This document shows positions 8,014 to 17,200 of a stretch of 64,000 nt of DNA, in pieces. The DNA is from Lysobacter sp. ISL-50 (GTDB lineage: Bacteria > Pseudomonadota > Gammaproteobacteria > Xanthomonadales > Xanthomonadaceae). The DNA is taken from NCBI RefSeq assembly GCF_018612875.1, contig NZ_JAGGRI010000005.1, positions 56,568 to 120,567 of the forward strand. The letters are read 5' to 3'. The translations under genes were made by a program, and so were the position numbers. The notes under the pieces were generated by a model. That model did no database searches, was not told where the DNA came from, and was given only the letters and a program-made list of their open reading frames with translations. Numbering within the stretch: position 1 is the first letter of the stretch; the number at the start of each line of letters is the position of its first letter.

Positions 8014-8646
8014 TCAGTCGTCCAACAAATGCATCAGCCCTTTTTCGTAGAAGTACTTCGCCAGTTCGGCTTCGTGGCGGATGCCGAGCGCCTTCTTCGC
8101 CTTCGACCAATGGGTCCAGATCGTGTCGTAGGTCTTGCCTTCGCGTTCGGCGATCAGGCCGATCGATCCGTGGCGCAGGATCGACACGCACACGCGCTGC
8201 TGTTTCGGCGTCAGCGACGACCACGGATCGGCGTTGGCGCGGCCGAAATCGATGCGCGGGTCGTAGAAGGTGTCGCCGGCCCGTGCGTGCTGGATCGCCT
8301 GCAGCAGGAATCGCGTCGGGCTGGTCTTCAGCACGTAGCCGTCGACGCCTTCGGCGATGAGTCGCGCCGCCAGAAACGGGCTGTCGTCGCTGGCATAGAC
8401 GATGAGCCTGGCCGGCGGGCATCGCTGCCGCAGCGCGCGCACCAGCGCGATGCGCTTCAAGCCCGCGATGGCCGGATCGAGTATCACGATGTCTGCACTA
8501 ACCTCCGATTCGCTCAGAACGTCGAACAACCGTTCGCTGGATCGCACCGCGCGAATCTCGTCGGCGATGGGTCCACGCGCACTCTTCAACAACCGCTCGA
8601 CCAGCATCGCCATCGCGGGCTGGTCGTCTGCGACCACGTACTTCAT
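8014..8646 (-). CDS. Response regulator with LuxR-type HTH
   Basis: A 210-residue protein. The N-terminal receiver has VVADDQPA (acidic pocket) and VILDPAIAG, where the Asp is the predicted phosphorylation site, plus the YVLKTSP segment with the conserved Lys. The C-terminal LuxR-type HTH covers SLTPKQQRVCVSIL through IWTHWSKAKKALGI. I chose ATG 8646 because AAGGA lies about 7 nt before it; an upstream in-frame ATG would add an unconserved tail. No histidine kinase is adjacent. It is 49 nt upstream of virB5 on the same strand, so it may be co-transcribed with or control the secretion genes (inference). Confidence 0.87.
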   Translation of the reverse strand: MKYVVADDQPAMAMLVERLLKSARGPIADEIRAVRSSERLFDVLSESEVSADIVILDPAIAGLKRIALVRALRQRCPPARLIVYASDDSPFLAARLIAEGVDGYVLKTSPTRFLLQAIQHARAGDTFYDPRIDFGRANADPWSSLTPKQQRVCVSILRHGSIGLIAEREGKTYDTIWTHWSKAKKALGIRHEAELAKYFYEKGLMHLLDD

Positions 8647-8942
8647 GCACTGATCCTTATGCTCGTTTCGTTTGGCATCCTGCCAACTCTCGGTAGGCAT
8701 AGTGTTGCTAACACAGGGCCGCTTGCCAAGCCGGAAAAACTCCACGAATCGATGCGGCGTCGCATGTGTTTTATTGGCACACAGAGATACATCTCGCGGC
8801 ATATGATTGGCCGTATGCTCGTATTTACCGTGGTTTTTTACCGGACTATTCGCGCGCTCGGCGCGCACCCCGGACTGCCGGCGAATGCCGGACAGGTACG
8901 GTCATGCGTGCTCGCTCGCGTCGCGATGCGCGCCGGGATGCG
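8647..8942. other. Upstream region of the response regulator, no gene seen
   Basis: About 300 bp that includes an AT-richer stretch around 8760-8850 (TTTTATTGGCAC; TATTTACCGTGGTTTTTTACC). This is the likely promoter region for the minus-strand response regulator and possibly for the plus-strand ORF at 8943. No inverted repeat or known operator was recognised. Confidence 0.4.
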
Positions 8943-9179
8943 ATGGGAATGTTCGATGCGTGTCGCCCGCCGATGCGGGACGACGCGCTCGATCCACGCC
9001 AGCAGCGGCTGCCCGAACGCATGCAGGCCTGGATAGACAAGGCCAAGGCGGTGTTGCTCGGCGCAGGATGGGGCGAGGTCGAGCACGCCTGCTTCCACCT
9101 CGCCGCGCCCGGCGGCAGCACGCAACTCGACGGGCGGCCGGCGACGGTGTTCGAAAGCCTGTTCGCGGAAATCGTCTGA
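8943..9179 (+). CDS. Small hypothetical protein
   Basis: A 78-residue ORF rich in charged residues (QRLPERMQAWIDKAKAVLL, then GWGEVEHACFHLAAPGGSTQ, then LDGRPATVFESLFAEIV). The ending loosely recalls the C-terminal helix of MbcA/ParS-type proteins, but the match is too weak to name. No good Shine-Dalgarno is visible, and an in-frame ATG at 8904 would extend it. It converges on the AAA+ gene 10 bp away. Confidence 0.5.
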   Translation: MGMFDACRPPMRDDALDPRQQRLPERMQAWIDKAKAVLLGAGWGEVEHACFHLAAPGGSTQLDGRPATVFESLFAEIV

Positions 9180-9189
9180 AGGCCGGGCC

Positions 9190-10677
9190 TCAGTCGGCCG
9201 ACACCGTGCGGCCGCGCGCCCATTCGCGCAAGGATTCGACCTGCTCGGCCATCAGCACCGACAGCGGCCGGGTCTGCTTGAGTTCGGCGCGCAATTGGAA
9301 GTCCGACAGCGGCGCGCCCGCGGCGTGCGCGGCGTACATCGCCGCGACGATCGCCTGCTCGATTTCGGCACCGGAAAATCCGTCGCTGGCCGCGGCCAAC
9401 GCCGGCAGATCGAAGGACTCCTCGCTCAGCGAGCGCCGCCGCAGATGGATCGCGAACAACTCCGCGCGCACCTCGGCCACCGGCAGGTCGACGAAGAAGA
9501 TTTCGTCGAAACGGCCCTTGCGCAGCAGCTCCGGCGGCAAGGCGTCGATCTGGTTGGCGGTGGCGACCAGGAACAGGCGCGATTTGCGTTCGGCCATCCA
9601 GGTCAGCAGATAGCCCAGCACGCGCCGCGACACGCCGCCATCGCCTTCGCCGTTGTCGCCGGCCAGGCCTTTTTCGATTTCGTCGATCCACAGCACCGCC
9701 GGCGACAACTGCTCGGCCGAAGCCAGCGCCGCGCGCAGGTTCTTCTCGGTTTCGCCGTGGAATTTGTCGTACAGCGTGCCGAAATCCAGCCGCACCAGCG
9801 GCACGCCGAAACCGGCCGCGACCGCCTTGGCCAGCATCGACTTGCCGCAGCCCTGCACGCCCAGCAGCAGCATGCCCTTGGGCGGATCGAGCCCGGGCGG
9901 CGCCTCGCCGCTGACGAACACGGCGCGGCGTTGTTCGACCCAGCGCTTGAGCCGGCGCGCGCCGGCGACATCGCTCATGCGCGCGGCGTCGTATTCGTAA
10001 TGCAGGTGGCCGGAGCGGTTGAGCAATTCGAACTTCAGCTTGGCCAGTTCGGGCAGATCGCCGGCGTTGAGCGCGCCGTCGCGGAAGATCAGATGGCGGG
10101 CGATGCGGCGCGCATCGACCGGATCGATCCCGCGCAGGTTGCGCACGATCTGCTTCACCGCTTCGCCATCGACCTCGACCCGGCGCCCGCCGTTTTCGCG
10201 CGCGAAGTTTTCCGCTTCCTCGCGCACCAGTTTCAGCAGCGCGTTGGCGTCGGGCAGGCTGGGCGTGTAGCGCACCGCCAGCGAATCCAGGTCCGGCGGC
10301 AGTTCCAGCTTGTGGCCGATCAGCACCAGCACGTGCGGCTCGCAATCGCGGCGCTGGGCGATTTCGCGCAGCTGGCGCTGGGTGCTGGCGTAGCCCAGGT
10401 AGGGGTGGGCGTCGAACAACAGGTAGATGCCGCGCTGATCGGCGTCGCGGATCGCCTGCAAGGTGGTGGAGATGTCCGGGGCGACGTCGGTTTCTTCCTC
10501 GCGGTCCAGATCGACCCGGCGCAGGCCCTCGGTGATCGACCAGCGGTACAGCGCGCGCCACACGTTCATCAGCGCCTGGCGGAACAGTTCGACCACGCGC
10601 GCCTCGTCGCGAGTCTCGATCACGATCAGCGGGGTGTTGGAACGGATCAGCGCGGTCAGGTCTTGCAGGTCGCTCAT
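9190..10677 (-). CDS. AAA+ ATPase of the Ycf46 type
   Basis: A 495-residue protein. The first 250 residues are a degenerate ATPase-like domain starting LIRSNTPLIVIETRDEARVV, typical of Ycf46 relatives. The C-terminal AAA+ module is complete: Walker A GVQGCGKSM at 273-281, Walker B VLWIDEIEKG at 328-337, sensor-1 VATAN, and an arginine-finger region LLRKGRFDEIFF. Ycf46-like proteins occur in cyanobacteria, plastids and many proteobacteria, and their cellular role is poorly known. ATG 10677 gives the conserved start. The window shows no obvious partner gene; the AEC transporter is divergent. Confidence 0.86.
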   Translation of the reverse strand: MSDLQDLTALIRSNTPLIVIETRDEARVVELFRQALMNVWRALYRWSITEGLRRVDLDREEETDVAPDISTTLQAIRDADQRGIYLLFDAHPYLGYASTQRQLREIAQRRDCEPHVLVLIGHKLELPPDLDSLAVRYTPSLPDANALLKLVREEAENFARENGGRRVEVDGEAVKQIVRNLRGIDPVDARRIARHLIFRDGALNAGDLPELAKLKFELLNRSGHLHYEYDAARMSDVAGARRLKRWVEQRRAVFVSGEAPPGLDPPKGMLLLGVQGCGKSMLAKAVAAGFGVPLVRLDFGTLYDKFHGETEKNLRAALASAEQLSPAVLWIDEIEKGLAGDNGEGDGGVSRRVLGYLLTWMAERKSRLFLVATANQIDALPPELLRKGRFDEIFFVDLPVAEVRAELFAIHLRRRSLSEESFDLPALAAASDGFSGAEIEQAIVAAMYAAHAAGAPLSDFQLRAELKQTRPLSVLMAEQVESLREWARGRTVSAD

Positions 10678-10876
10678 GGGACAGGGTCTTCCGTGGACGC
10701 GACATGATACGGCCCGGCGCCCTTCGGCACCCGCCGGGTGGATTGGGTGCGCTGAAGCGGCCGCGGCGGGCCGGCACCGCGGCATCGCACGCAAGCGCAA
10801 AGCCGGGTTGAGCCCGGGCCCGGCAACCGCGACCATGGCCGCATCGCGCCGCTGCGGCGCGCGGAGTCGGTCGGCG

Positions 10877-11785
10877 ATGGCTTTCGACGCGTTTGCCCTG
10901 GTGCTGGCGATGCTGGCGCTGGGTTACCTGTTCCTGCGGCTGCGCGCGCTGCCCGACAACGCCGCGCAGACGCTGAATCTGGTCGTGCTGTACGTCTGCC
11001 TGCCGGCGGCGGTGCTGCGTTACGCGCCGCGCCTGCATCTGGAACCGGCGCTGCTGGGGGTGGCGGCGGTGCCGTGGCTGCTGCTGGGCGCGACCGTGCT
11101 GCTGGTCGGCGCGCTGGCGCGCGTGCTCGGCCTGCGCCGCGACGAACACGCGGTGCTGCTGCTCACCGTCGCCCTGGGCAACACCAGCTTTCTCGGTTAT
11201 CCGCTGACCCGCGCGCTGATCGGCGAACACGCGCTGCCGTATGCGGTGGTTTACGACCAGTTCGGCGCGTTCCTGATCCTGTCCACCTTCGGCCTGTGGG
11301 TGCTGGCGCGCTACGGCGGCGACGCCCCGCCCAGCGCGCGGGCGATGGTGCTGCGGGTGTTGAAGTTTCCGCCGCTGTGGGCGCTGCTGATCGGCTTCAG
11401 CGTGATGCCCGAACAGCCGCCGAGCTGGATCGCCGGCGGCCTGCAGCGCCTGTCCGACGCGCTGCTGCCGCTGGCGATGCTGACCATCGGCCTGTCGGTG
11501 AAACTGGCCTTGCCGCGCGAGGAGCTCAAACCGCTGATCGCCGGGCTGGGCCTGAAGCTGGCGCTGATGCCGGCGCTGGCCTGGGTGCTGGTGCCGATGC
11601 TGGGACTGCACGGCGAAATGGCCCGCGCGACCGTGCTGGAAGCGGCGATGCCGCCGATGGTCACCGCCGGCGCCTTGGCGATCGCGCATCAACTGGCGCC
11701 GCGGCTGGCGGCGGCGATGGTCGGCTATGGCCTGCTGCTGTCATTGCTGACCTTGCCGCTGTGGGCGCAGGTGGCGGTGGGGTGA
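10877..11785 (+). CDS. AEC-family (auxin efflux carrier-type) transporter
   Basis: A 302-residue, highly hydrophobic protein with about ten predicted membrane helices in two five-helix halves. Typical features are LNLVVLYVCLPAAVL in the first half, GNTSFLGYPLTRALIG (the discontinuous helix motif) and AMPPMVTAGALAIAHQ in the second half. Bacterial AEC proteins export or import small organic acids; the substrate is unknown here. It is divergent from the Ycf46-like gene with about 200 bp between. Confidence 0.86.
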   Translation: MAFDAFALVLAMLALGYLFLRLRALPDNAAQTLNLVVLYVCLPAAVLRYAPRLHLEPALLGVAAVPWLLLGATVLLVGALARVLGLRRDEHAVLLLTVALGNTSFLGYPLTRALIGEHALPYAVVYDQFGAFLILSTFGLWVLARYGGDAPPSARAMVLRVLKFPPLWALLIGFSVMPEQPPSWIAGGLQRLSDALLPLAMLTIGLSVKLALPREELKPLIAGLGLKLALMPALAWVLVPMLGLHGEMARATVLEAAMPPMVTAGALAIAHQLAPRLAAAMVGYGLLLSLLTLPLWAQVAVG

Positions 11786-12209
11786 TGGGGCGGGAATCGG
11801 GAATCGGGAATCGGGAATCGGGAATCGGGAACAGCGTACTTGCCTACCTTCATTCACGCGAAGACGGACGGGGCTTCACTTCAGCGGGGCCGAATATCCA
11901 GGGCTTTTCGTGCGAGAACGCTTGATGTCTCTGGATGTTCGCTCCGCCGAAGTAAAGCAGAGCCCGCCTTCGCGGGAATGACGGCAAGAAGCCGCGCTGT
12001 TGTTGAGGGCATCACATCAAGCCCCTCAGACCGGCTGCCGATTCCCGATTCCCGCCTCAATAATCTGCCGGATCGGAGGCTGTGTTGTTGGCGGTGCCGA
12101 ACTAACCACCGGCCTGTCGGTGCCGTCGATGGCTACCGCCGGCACGCTTGCCTTGCCCATGGCGTGGTGCGCGTCTGGCCGCGATGGGTGCGCACGGCGG
12201 TGGGCCGAC
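11786..12209. repeat. Composite repeat: 7-bp tandem array plus family B element, then empty sequence
   Basis: From 11792 to about 11830 the 7-mer GGGAATC is repeated five times and is followed by GAACAGCGTACTTGCC. From 11851 to 11983 comes a family B unit (CATTCACGCGAAG..., GATGTTCGCTCCGCCGAAGTAAAGC, CGCGGGAATGACGG). The same composite order, array then AACAGCGTACTT then family B, recurs at 25558-25780. The remaining stretch to 12209 has no gene or signal that I can recognise. Confidence 0.75.
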
Positions 12210-12240
12210 AAAAAAACGGCGCCGGATTTCTCCGGCGCCG
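12210..12240 (-). terminator. Intrinsic terminator of the S8 protease gene
   Basis: On the minus strand a 10-bp perfect stem (CGGCGCCGGA / TCCGGCGCCG, loop GAAA) is followed by seven T residues. It lies 43 bp beyond the protease stop codon. Confidence 0.88.
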
Positions 12241-12282
12241 TTGCCTTACCCGCGCACGGGACGCGGACCAGGAGGCTTCAGT

Positions 12283-14715
12283 TCACGGTGCGCCCGCAGA
12301 TCCCGTGGAAGCGATGGAACCCGCAGGAACGGGAACCGTGGAACAGGTGGCGGCGTTGCTAGTCTGCTGCTGGTCGTAACTTTGTTGCCCTGCCGGCAGC
12401 GGCGAGGCTTGCACCGGAAGCAGCGAACGGTACGCCGGGGCGTACAGCGCCGACAGCACGCAGGCCTGCGACTGGGCATGGAACTTCAGCTGTCCGGTGC
12501 CGAAGCTGTCGTCGAAGCCGGCATCGCCCAGGTCGTTGCCCTGGGTGCCGGCGACTTGCACCAGCGCGTCGTAGGTCGCGTCGGCCAGCTGGCTGCGGCG
12601 CTGTCTCAGCGCAACGACGCGATCGGCCTTGTCCTGCTCGGTCCCCTCGGCGGGCAACGGCGCCAGCTCGGTGGCGCTGGTCAGCTGGCGCTGGTGCTGC
12701 AGGCCCAGCAGCGCCAGCGCAGCCACGTGCGGAGCAGCGGAGGAGGTGCCGCTGAAGCCGTTCTCGCCGTAGGACAGGGTGTCGACTTTGGCGTAGCTGC
12801 TCAGGTCCGGCTTGGCATTGCCTTCGGCCTGGCCGGCCGGACGCGCGCCGCCGGGGGCCAGTACCGGTCCACGCGAGCTGTAGAGTTCCAGCGCCGAATT
12901 CGCCGCGTTCAGCGCCGCCACCGTCACCACGCTGGCCGAGTCGGCCGGGAGCAGGAGGGAACGCTTGTTCTGCGCGTATTCCAGCGGCAACTTGGTGGTG
13001 ACGATGCGCAGGAAGTTGGCCGCGCTCGCGGTCTTGCGCACCACGCGTAGGGCGAAAATGCCGCCGCCGCCGGTGGTCGTGGTGCTGAACAGGCCGGCGC
13101 AGCGGGTGGTGGCCGTCTCCGCCGGCGGCACGTAGGCGACCACTTCCAGCGGCTCCTGGCCGGCGCCGCCGTTCTGCGCGTTGTCGGACTGCTGCGCCAG
13201 TTCCCAGCCAGCCGGGGTCACGGTCTCCACGTAGCGGAAGGTGCTTCGGTCGAAAGTGCGGGTACGCACTTCGTCGCGCCAGCGGACCAGTTCCAGCCTG
13301 TAGTCGGTGTCGACGGTGTTGCCGGCCGAGGCCCAGTCGTTCCAGCTCAGCGAGGCGCCCACGCGCTTCGCGCTGGCGCTGGCCGCGTCCTTGATGCCCA
13401 CCGGCGTGCACTGGCCAGAACTGGCCACGACATTGGTGTCCTGCACGCCGGCGGTGGCCGGGTCGAAGTCCTGGGCCACATCGACCGCGGCGCCGCCGTC
13501 GCTGTCGCCATCCCAATGCGCCTGGGCGTGGTTGCCCGCGGCGTTGATCACCAGCACGCCGTTGCGCTTGGCGGCGTCGATCGCGTCGTACAGGCCCTTG
13601 TAGGCGCCCGAGGTGGCCGTGCCGTCGCCCGGCGCGCCGGCCATGCCGGCTTGCGAGGCGGTGATGACCTGCGCGCGCGGCTCGCCCAGCGGCTGGTTCT
13701 GCGCGTCCAGATTGGCCGCGTCCTGGATGCCCTTGACCCAATCGCCGACGGCGCCGGCGTCGTAGAGCCGGAACTTGGCCTTGGGCGCGATGTCGTAGGC
13801 GATCTCGGTGACCGCGTTGCCGTGCTTCTGCCCGACGGCGGCGCCGAAGGTCTTGCCGGTCGGCGGGGTCATCACGATGTTGTCGGTCGCGGTGGCGGTG
13901 TTCTTCGGCCATTCGCCCGCGGTCTGCAGCGAGGCGACCTCGCCGTTGGTGTTGCCGAACTGATCCATGATGGCGATGGTCAGGCCCTCGCCTTGCAGGC
14001 TGCGGCGCAGCCCTTCCGGCACTCCGGCGTAGTTGCCCAGGCCGCGCAACTGGTCGATGCCGCTGGCGGTGGCGCCGTCGGAGAAGGCCACCGTGTCGGC
14101 GATGTTCATCAGGCCCACGCGGGCGACGCCGGCGTGACCGGCCACCCATTCCAGCTGCGCCAGCGGCACCAGGGCCTCCAGGGTGGGCGAACCGGGGATT
14201 TCGTGCGCCTGGATACCGCCAGCGCGCAGCGCGGCGACCAGGCCGCCGGCGGCCTGCGCCAGCAGCCTCGCGTTCTGGATGCTGGCGTAGTCCAGGGCCA
14301 GACCGACATTGATCTTGACCTTTTCGCCTTCGCGCCATTGCAGCGGAATGCCGGCGCGGTCCAGCGCGGCGATCTGCGCGCGCACCGAGGCGGCCTGCGC
14401 CGGCCCGGTCGGCGTGCCCTGCGCGCCCGCCGGTGTGCGCAGCTGCGGCGCCAGTGCCTGCACCGCCTGCAGCAGCTGGCCGGCGCCGAGCTTGGCCTGC
14501 ACCGCGGTCCGCGGCATCGGTGCGGCATAGGCCACCGGCAACGAGGCCGGCGACACGGCGACGCCGCTGCCGATCGCACCCGCGACCGCGGCGACCGCGG
14601 CGCCTTGCGCGTCATCGGCGGCGGAGGCCGCATCGCGCTGCGACCACAACAAGATCGCGGCGCAGGCGGCGGTCAACCCGATTACGGTGTTCTTCTTGCT
14701 AGGAGCCTTCTTCAT
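12283..14715 (-). CDS. Secreted subtilisin-like (S8) serine protease
   Basis: An 810-residue protein with a basic, hydrophobic N-terminus (MKKAPSKKNTVIGLTAACAA) that looks like a Sec signal peptide. A propeptide-like region follows to about residue 240. The catalytic triad is visible: Asp251 in IAIMDQFGN, His298 in GQKHGNAVTEI and Ser658 in GFSGTSSAAPHVAAL, with the oxyanion Asn395 in INAAGNH. About 200 residues are inserted between the Asn and Ser blocks. The C-terminal 100 residues are Gln/Ser/Pro-rich and end SIASTGSAGAP. Lysobacter-type bacteria secrete many such proteases. ATG 14715 is preceded by an AT-rich promoter region, and a strong terminator follows the gene. Confidence 0.92.
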   Translation of the reverse strand: MKKAPSKKNTVIGLTAACAAILLWSQRDAASAADDAQGAAVAAVAGAIGSGVAVSPASLPVAYAAPMPRTAVQAKLGAGQLLQAVQALAPQLRTPAGAQGTPTGPAQAASVRAQIAALDRAGIPLQWREGEKVKINVGLALDYASIQNARLLAQAAGGLVAALRAGGIQAHEIPGSPTLEALVPLAQLEWVAGHAGVARVGLMNIADTVAFSDGATASGIDQLRGLGNYAGVPEGLRRSLQGEGLTIAIMDQFGNTNGEVASLQTAGEWPKNTATATDNIVMTPPTGKTFGAAVGQKHGNAVTEIAYDIAPKAKFRLYDAGAVGDWVKGIQDAANLDAQNQPLGEPRAQVITASQAGMAGAPGDGTATSGAYKGLYDAIDAAKRNGVLVINAAGNHAQAHWDGDSDGGAAVDVAQDFDPATAGVQDTNVVASSGQCTPVGIKDAASASAKRVGASLSWNDWASAGNTVDTDYRLELVRWRDEVRTRTFDRSTFRYVETVTPAGWELAQQSDNAQNGGAGQEPLEVVAYVPPAETATTRCAGLFSTTTTGGGGIFALRVVRKTASAANFLRIVTTKLPLEYAQNKRSLLLPADSASVVTVAALNAANSALELYSSRGPVLAPGGARPAGQAEGNAKPDLSSYAKVDTLSYGENGFSGTSSAAPHVAALALLGLQHQRQLTSATELAPLPAEGTEQDKADRVVALRQRRSQLADATYDALVQVAGTQGNDLGDAGFDDSFGTGQLKFHAQSQACVLSALYAPAYRSLLPVQASPLPAGQQSYDQQQTSNAATCSTVPVPAGSIASTGSAGAP

Positions 14716-15102
14716 TACGGTATTCCTGGTTGGCCGTAGAGGGCCCGCTGCGCCCGCACGTTCGTGCACAGGGGTATGCCGGACGCGGCGCGCCTCGTTG
14801 CGATCGAGACGGCGCGGCGGTTCGACATACGGCCAAAAACGCGACGCAGCCCGCAGTTCCCTACCCAAAAATTTTCATTTTGGAGAATATTTTTCTGTAC
14901 GGCACATGCTAGGTGCCGGGAAACGTGCGATCTACAGAAATCGCTACGCGCGCAGCCGACCTGCCGAGGGAACCGGACGTGCGCGCCGGCCTGTGCGGGC
15001 AAAACAGCTCAGGCGGACGCTTCTCGGCGGCGGCGCTCAAGTCGTGATGACCACGTCCACGATGCCGGTGTACGCTGCGGCTTCCGCCCGAAGGGAGCTC
15101 GC
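14716..15102. promoter_or_regulatory. Divergent promoter region between S8 protease and ParA genes
   Basis: An AT-rich island at 14865-14900 stands out from its GC-rich surroundings. It contains CCAAAA (14865-14870) and TTTTGG (14878-14883) as an inverted pair, followed by AGAATATTTTT. This is a plausible promoter/operator for the minus-strand protease. The exact -35/-10 boxes cannot be fixed by eye. No gene is seen in the gap. Confidence 0.45.
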
Positions 15103-15735
15103 ATGAAGACCGTGCTGGTGGCCAGTTCCAAGGGAGGCGTGGGCAAGACGACCATCGCCACCCATCTCGCTGCGCAGTCGGCTCTGGAAGGCCTGCGCAC
15201 GGCCTTGATCGACGCCGACCCGCAAGGCTCTTCGACCCGTTGGGCGCAGCGCCGCTCGGTCCTGGAAAGTGCGGTGCTGGCGCTGGACGGCACCCGCCGC
15301 AAGGCCTGGCGCAAGAACCTGCCCGACGACGCCCAGCGCGCGATCATCGACGCCCCGGCCGGGGCGATGGCCGACGACCTGGAAAGCTTCCTGGAGATCG
15401 CCGACGCGGTGGTCGTGCCGGTGCAGCCCTCCACGCTCGACATCGAAGCCACCGTGCCGTTCCTCGATTCGCTGGCCCGGCACCCGCGGGTGCGTCGCGG
15501 CCAGCTGCGGGTCGGCCTGATCGGCAACAAGCTCAAGCCCTGGACCAACGCCTCGCAGCAGGCGGTGGAGCTGCTCAGCGAATGGCCGTACCCGGTGATC
15601 GGGCAGATCCGCGACAGCCAGGCCTATGTGGTCATGACCGCGCTCGGCAAGAGCCTGTTCGACTACCACTCGCAGCAGATCCGCGAGCATCAGGCCGACT
15701 GGCAGCCGCTGCTGAAGTGGCTCGGCAAGAAGTGA
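15103..15735 (+). CDS. ParA-family ATPase
   Basis: A 210-residue MinD/ParA-type protein. The deviant Walker A is [16 protein letters not shown] (residues about 8-23), Walker A' is [14 protein letters not shown], and IIDAPAG is the switch-II/Walker B segment. No ParB gene or parS-like site is adjacent and the protein lacks the N-terminal HTH of plasmid ParA, so it is probably an orphan positioning ATPase rather than a partition system. AAGGGAG precedes ATG 15103. Confidence 0.88.
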   Translation: MKTVLVASSKGGVGKTTIATHLAAQSALEGLRTALIDADPQGSSTRWAQRRSVLESAVLALDGTRRKAWRKNLPDDAQRAIIDAPAGAMADDLESFLEIADAVVVPVQPSTLDIEATVPFLDSLARHPRVRRGQLRVGLIGNKLKPWTNASQQAVELLSEWPYPVIGQIRDSQAYVVMTALGKSLFDYHSQQIREHQADWQPLLKWLGKK

Positions 15736-15926
15736 GGCCGGGCCGATAGACGCTGTCGTGCAACCGGACCTGTCCGCGCCGCGCGCCGACCGGGACGATC
15801 CCGCGGCCGCGCCGTCCGCCGGCCGGCGAACCCGGCCCTCGCCCCCGCTACCCATCCGCCCCCTCGACAGGCATCCTCTACCTTGCGTTCGCGCACTCCC
15901 CTCATCACTCGTTCTGGCTCTGACTC

Positions 15927-16403
15927 ATGCGCGAATTGATCCTGCTCCGCCACGCCCACGCTGAACCCGCGGGCCAAAGCCAGGCCGACCTCGACCGGCC
16001 GCTGTCCGCCGAAGGTCTGGCCGAAGCCGAAGCCGCCGGCCGCTGGCTGGCGGAGAAAAAACTGATCCCCGACTGCGTGCTGTGCTCGCCCTCGCGGCGC
16101 ACGCGCGAGACCCTGGAAGCGGTGCTCGGCGCCATCGGCTATGTCGAACAGCGCATCGAACCGTCGATCTACGACGCCACCCCGGGCACCCTGATCAGCC
16201 TGGCCGACACCCACATCGAGGTCGAGCGGCTGATGCTGGTCGGCCACAACCCCGGCCTGGAACGCCTGGCCGCGCTGCTGCACAGCGGCCAGTCGGGCGA
16301 TTACCGCGGCATACCGCCGGGCGGCGTCGCCGTCCTCAGCGTACCGGCCGGCACCGCGTTGGAACCGGGCGTCGCCCAGCTCAGCGAGTTTTGGTGGCCG
16401 TGA
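15927..16403 (+). CDS. sixA: Phosphohistidine phosphatase SixA
   Basis: A 158-residue protein of the histidine phosphatase (RHG) fold. The catalytic RHG motif is the RHAHA of LILLRHAHAEPAG; SSPSRRTRET-like SPSRRTRETLE carries the second Arg; VGHNPGLERLA supplies the second catalytic His. SixA dephosphorylates phosphohistidine on HPt domains or phosphotransferase proteins. The length matches the family. Its stop overlaps the next gene's GTG start by 4 nt. Confidence 0.9.
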   Translation: MRELILLRHAHAEPAGQSQADLDRPLSAEGLAEAEAAGRWLAEKKLIPDCVLCSPSRRTRETLEAVLGAIGYVEQRIEPSIYDATPGTLISLADTHIEVERLMLVGHNPGLERLAALLHSGQSGDYRGIPPGGVAVLSVPAGTALEPGVAQLSEFWWP

Positions 16404-17188
16404 ACCGGTCGCCGCCGCGCTTGCGGCGGTGGCACGGTCGAACCGCCGCGATCGGCAGCATCGGGGCCGGCCTGGCCCTGATGTCGGTGGGGCTTGTCGC
16501 CCAGGCCGGTGTCCAGCAGTCGTCCCCGACCGAAACGCGCGTCTGGGCGCCGCGGCCAGCCGAGGCCCGCGCCGCCGAGTTCCGGGCCACCGACGCCAGG
16601 CCGCCCGAGCCCAAGCCGGTGCAGCAGGGCTTCGATCCGGAACACACCCGTTTCAGCTTCGAACTGCGCACCCGCTGGGGCCAGCGCATCGCCGGCGAGT
16701 TCCCGCGCTACGACGGCGAACTCACCGTCCTGGCCGACGGCCGCCATCAGGTCCGCATCCGCCTGGCCACCGCCTCGGTCGTGGTCGGCGAGTCCGAGCG
16801 CTACGCGCGCATGGCCCGGGGCGAGCGCTTCTTCAACGCCCCGAGCTATCCCTTCATCGAATTCCTGTCCGAGCCGCACCCGGCCGACCTCGCCCGCACC
16901 GGCGGCGTGCTGCGCGGACGGCTGACCTTGCATGGGGTGAGCCGCATCGAAAGCTTCATCCTGGCCCCGGCGGCCTGCGTCAAACCGGGCGAAGACTGCG
17001 ACGCGATCGCGCACGGCAGCGTCAGCCGCGACGACTACAACCTCGACGGCTGGCAACTCGCGCTCGGCGACCGGGTACGCTTCACCATGCAGGTACGCCT
17101 GCAATCCACGCAAAATAAGCTGATCCCGTCGAAACCCGCGCCGCCCAGGACTCCGGAACCCTTTCCGACCCGGGTCCCGACGCGTTAA
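16400..17188 (+). CDS. YceI-like periplasmic protein
   Basis: A 262-residue protein with a basic N-terminus and a hydrophobic segment (IGSIGAGLALMSVGLVAQAG), giving a periplasmic or anchored location. From about residue 75 the YceI lipocalin-like barrel is recognisable: FDPEHTRFSFELRTRWGQRI, then GRHQVRIRLATASVV, RFFNAPSYPFIEFLS and LTLHGVSR. YceI proteins bind long isoprenoid or fatty ligands. GTG 16400 overlaps the sixA stop (GTGA), which argues for translational coupling; GTG 16394 is an alternative. The tail is Pro-rich. Confidence 0.82.
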   Translation: MNRSPPRLRRWHGRTAAIGSIGAGLALMSVGLVAQAGVQQSSPTETRVWAPRPAEARAAEFRATDARPPEPKPVQQGFDPEHTRFSFELRTRWGQRIAGEFPRYDGELTVLADGRHQVRIRLATASVVVGESERYARMARGERFFNAPSYPFIEFLSEPHPADLARTGGVLRGRLTLHGVSRIESFILAPAACVKPGEDCDAIAHGSVSRDDYNLDGWQLALGDRVRFTMQVRLQSTQNKLIPSKPAPPRTPEPFPTRVPTR

Positions 17189-17200
17189 GGAGCCACCCTG

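Noticed and set aside
8846..11692. Minus-strand ORF of 948 codons
   Set aside because: It is a shadow of the AAA+ and AEC genes in other frames, with Arg/Gln/His-rich low-complexity translation and no domain.
15103..15735. ParA gene considered as part of a plasmid or chromosomal partition locus
   Set aside because: No parB and no parS-like sites are adjacent, and the neighbours are chromosomal housekeeping genes.
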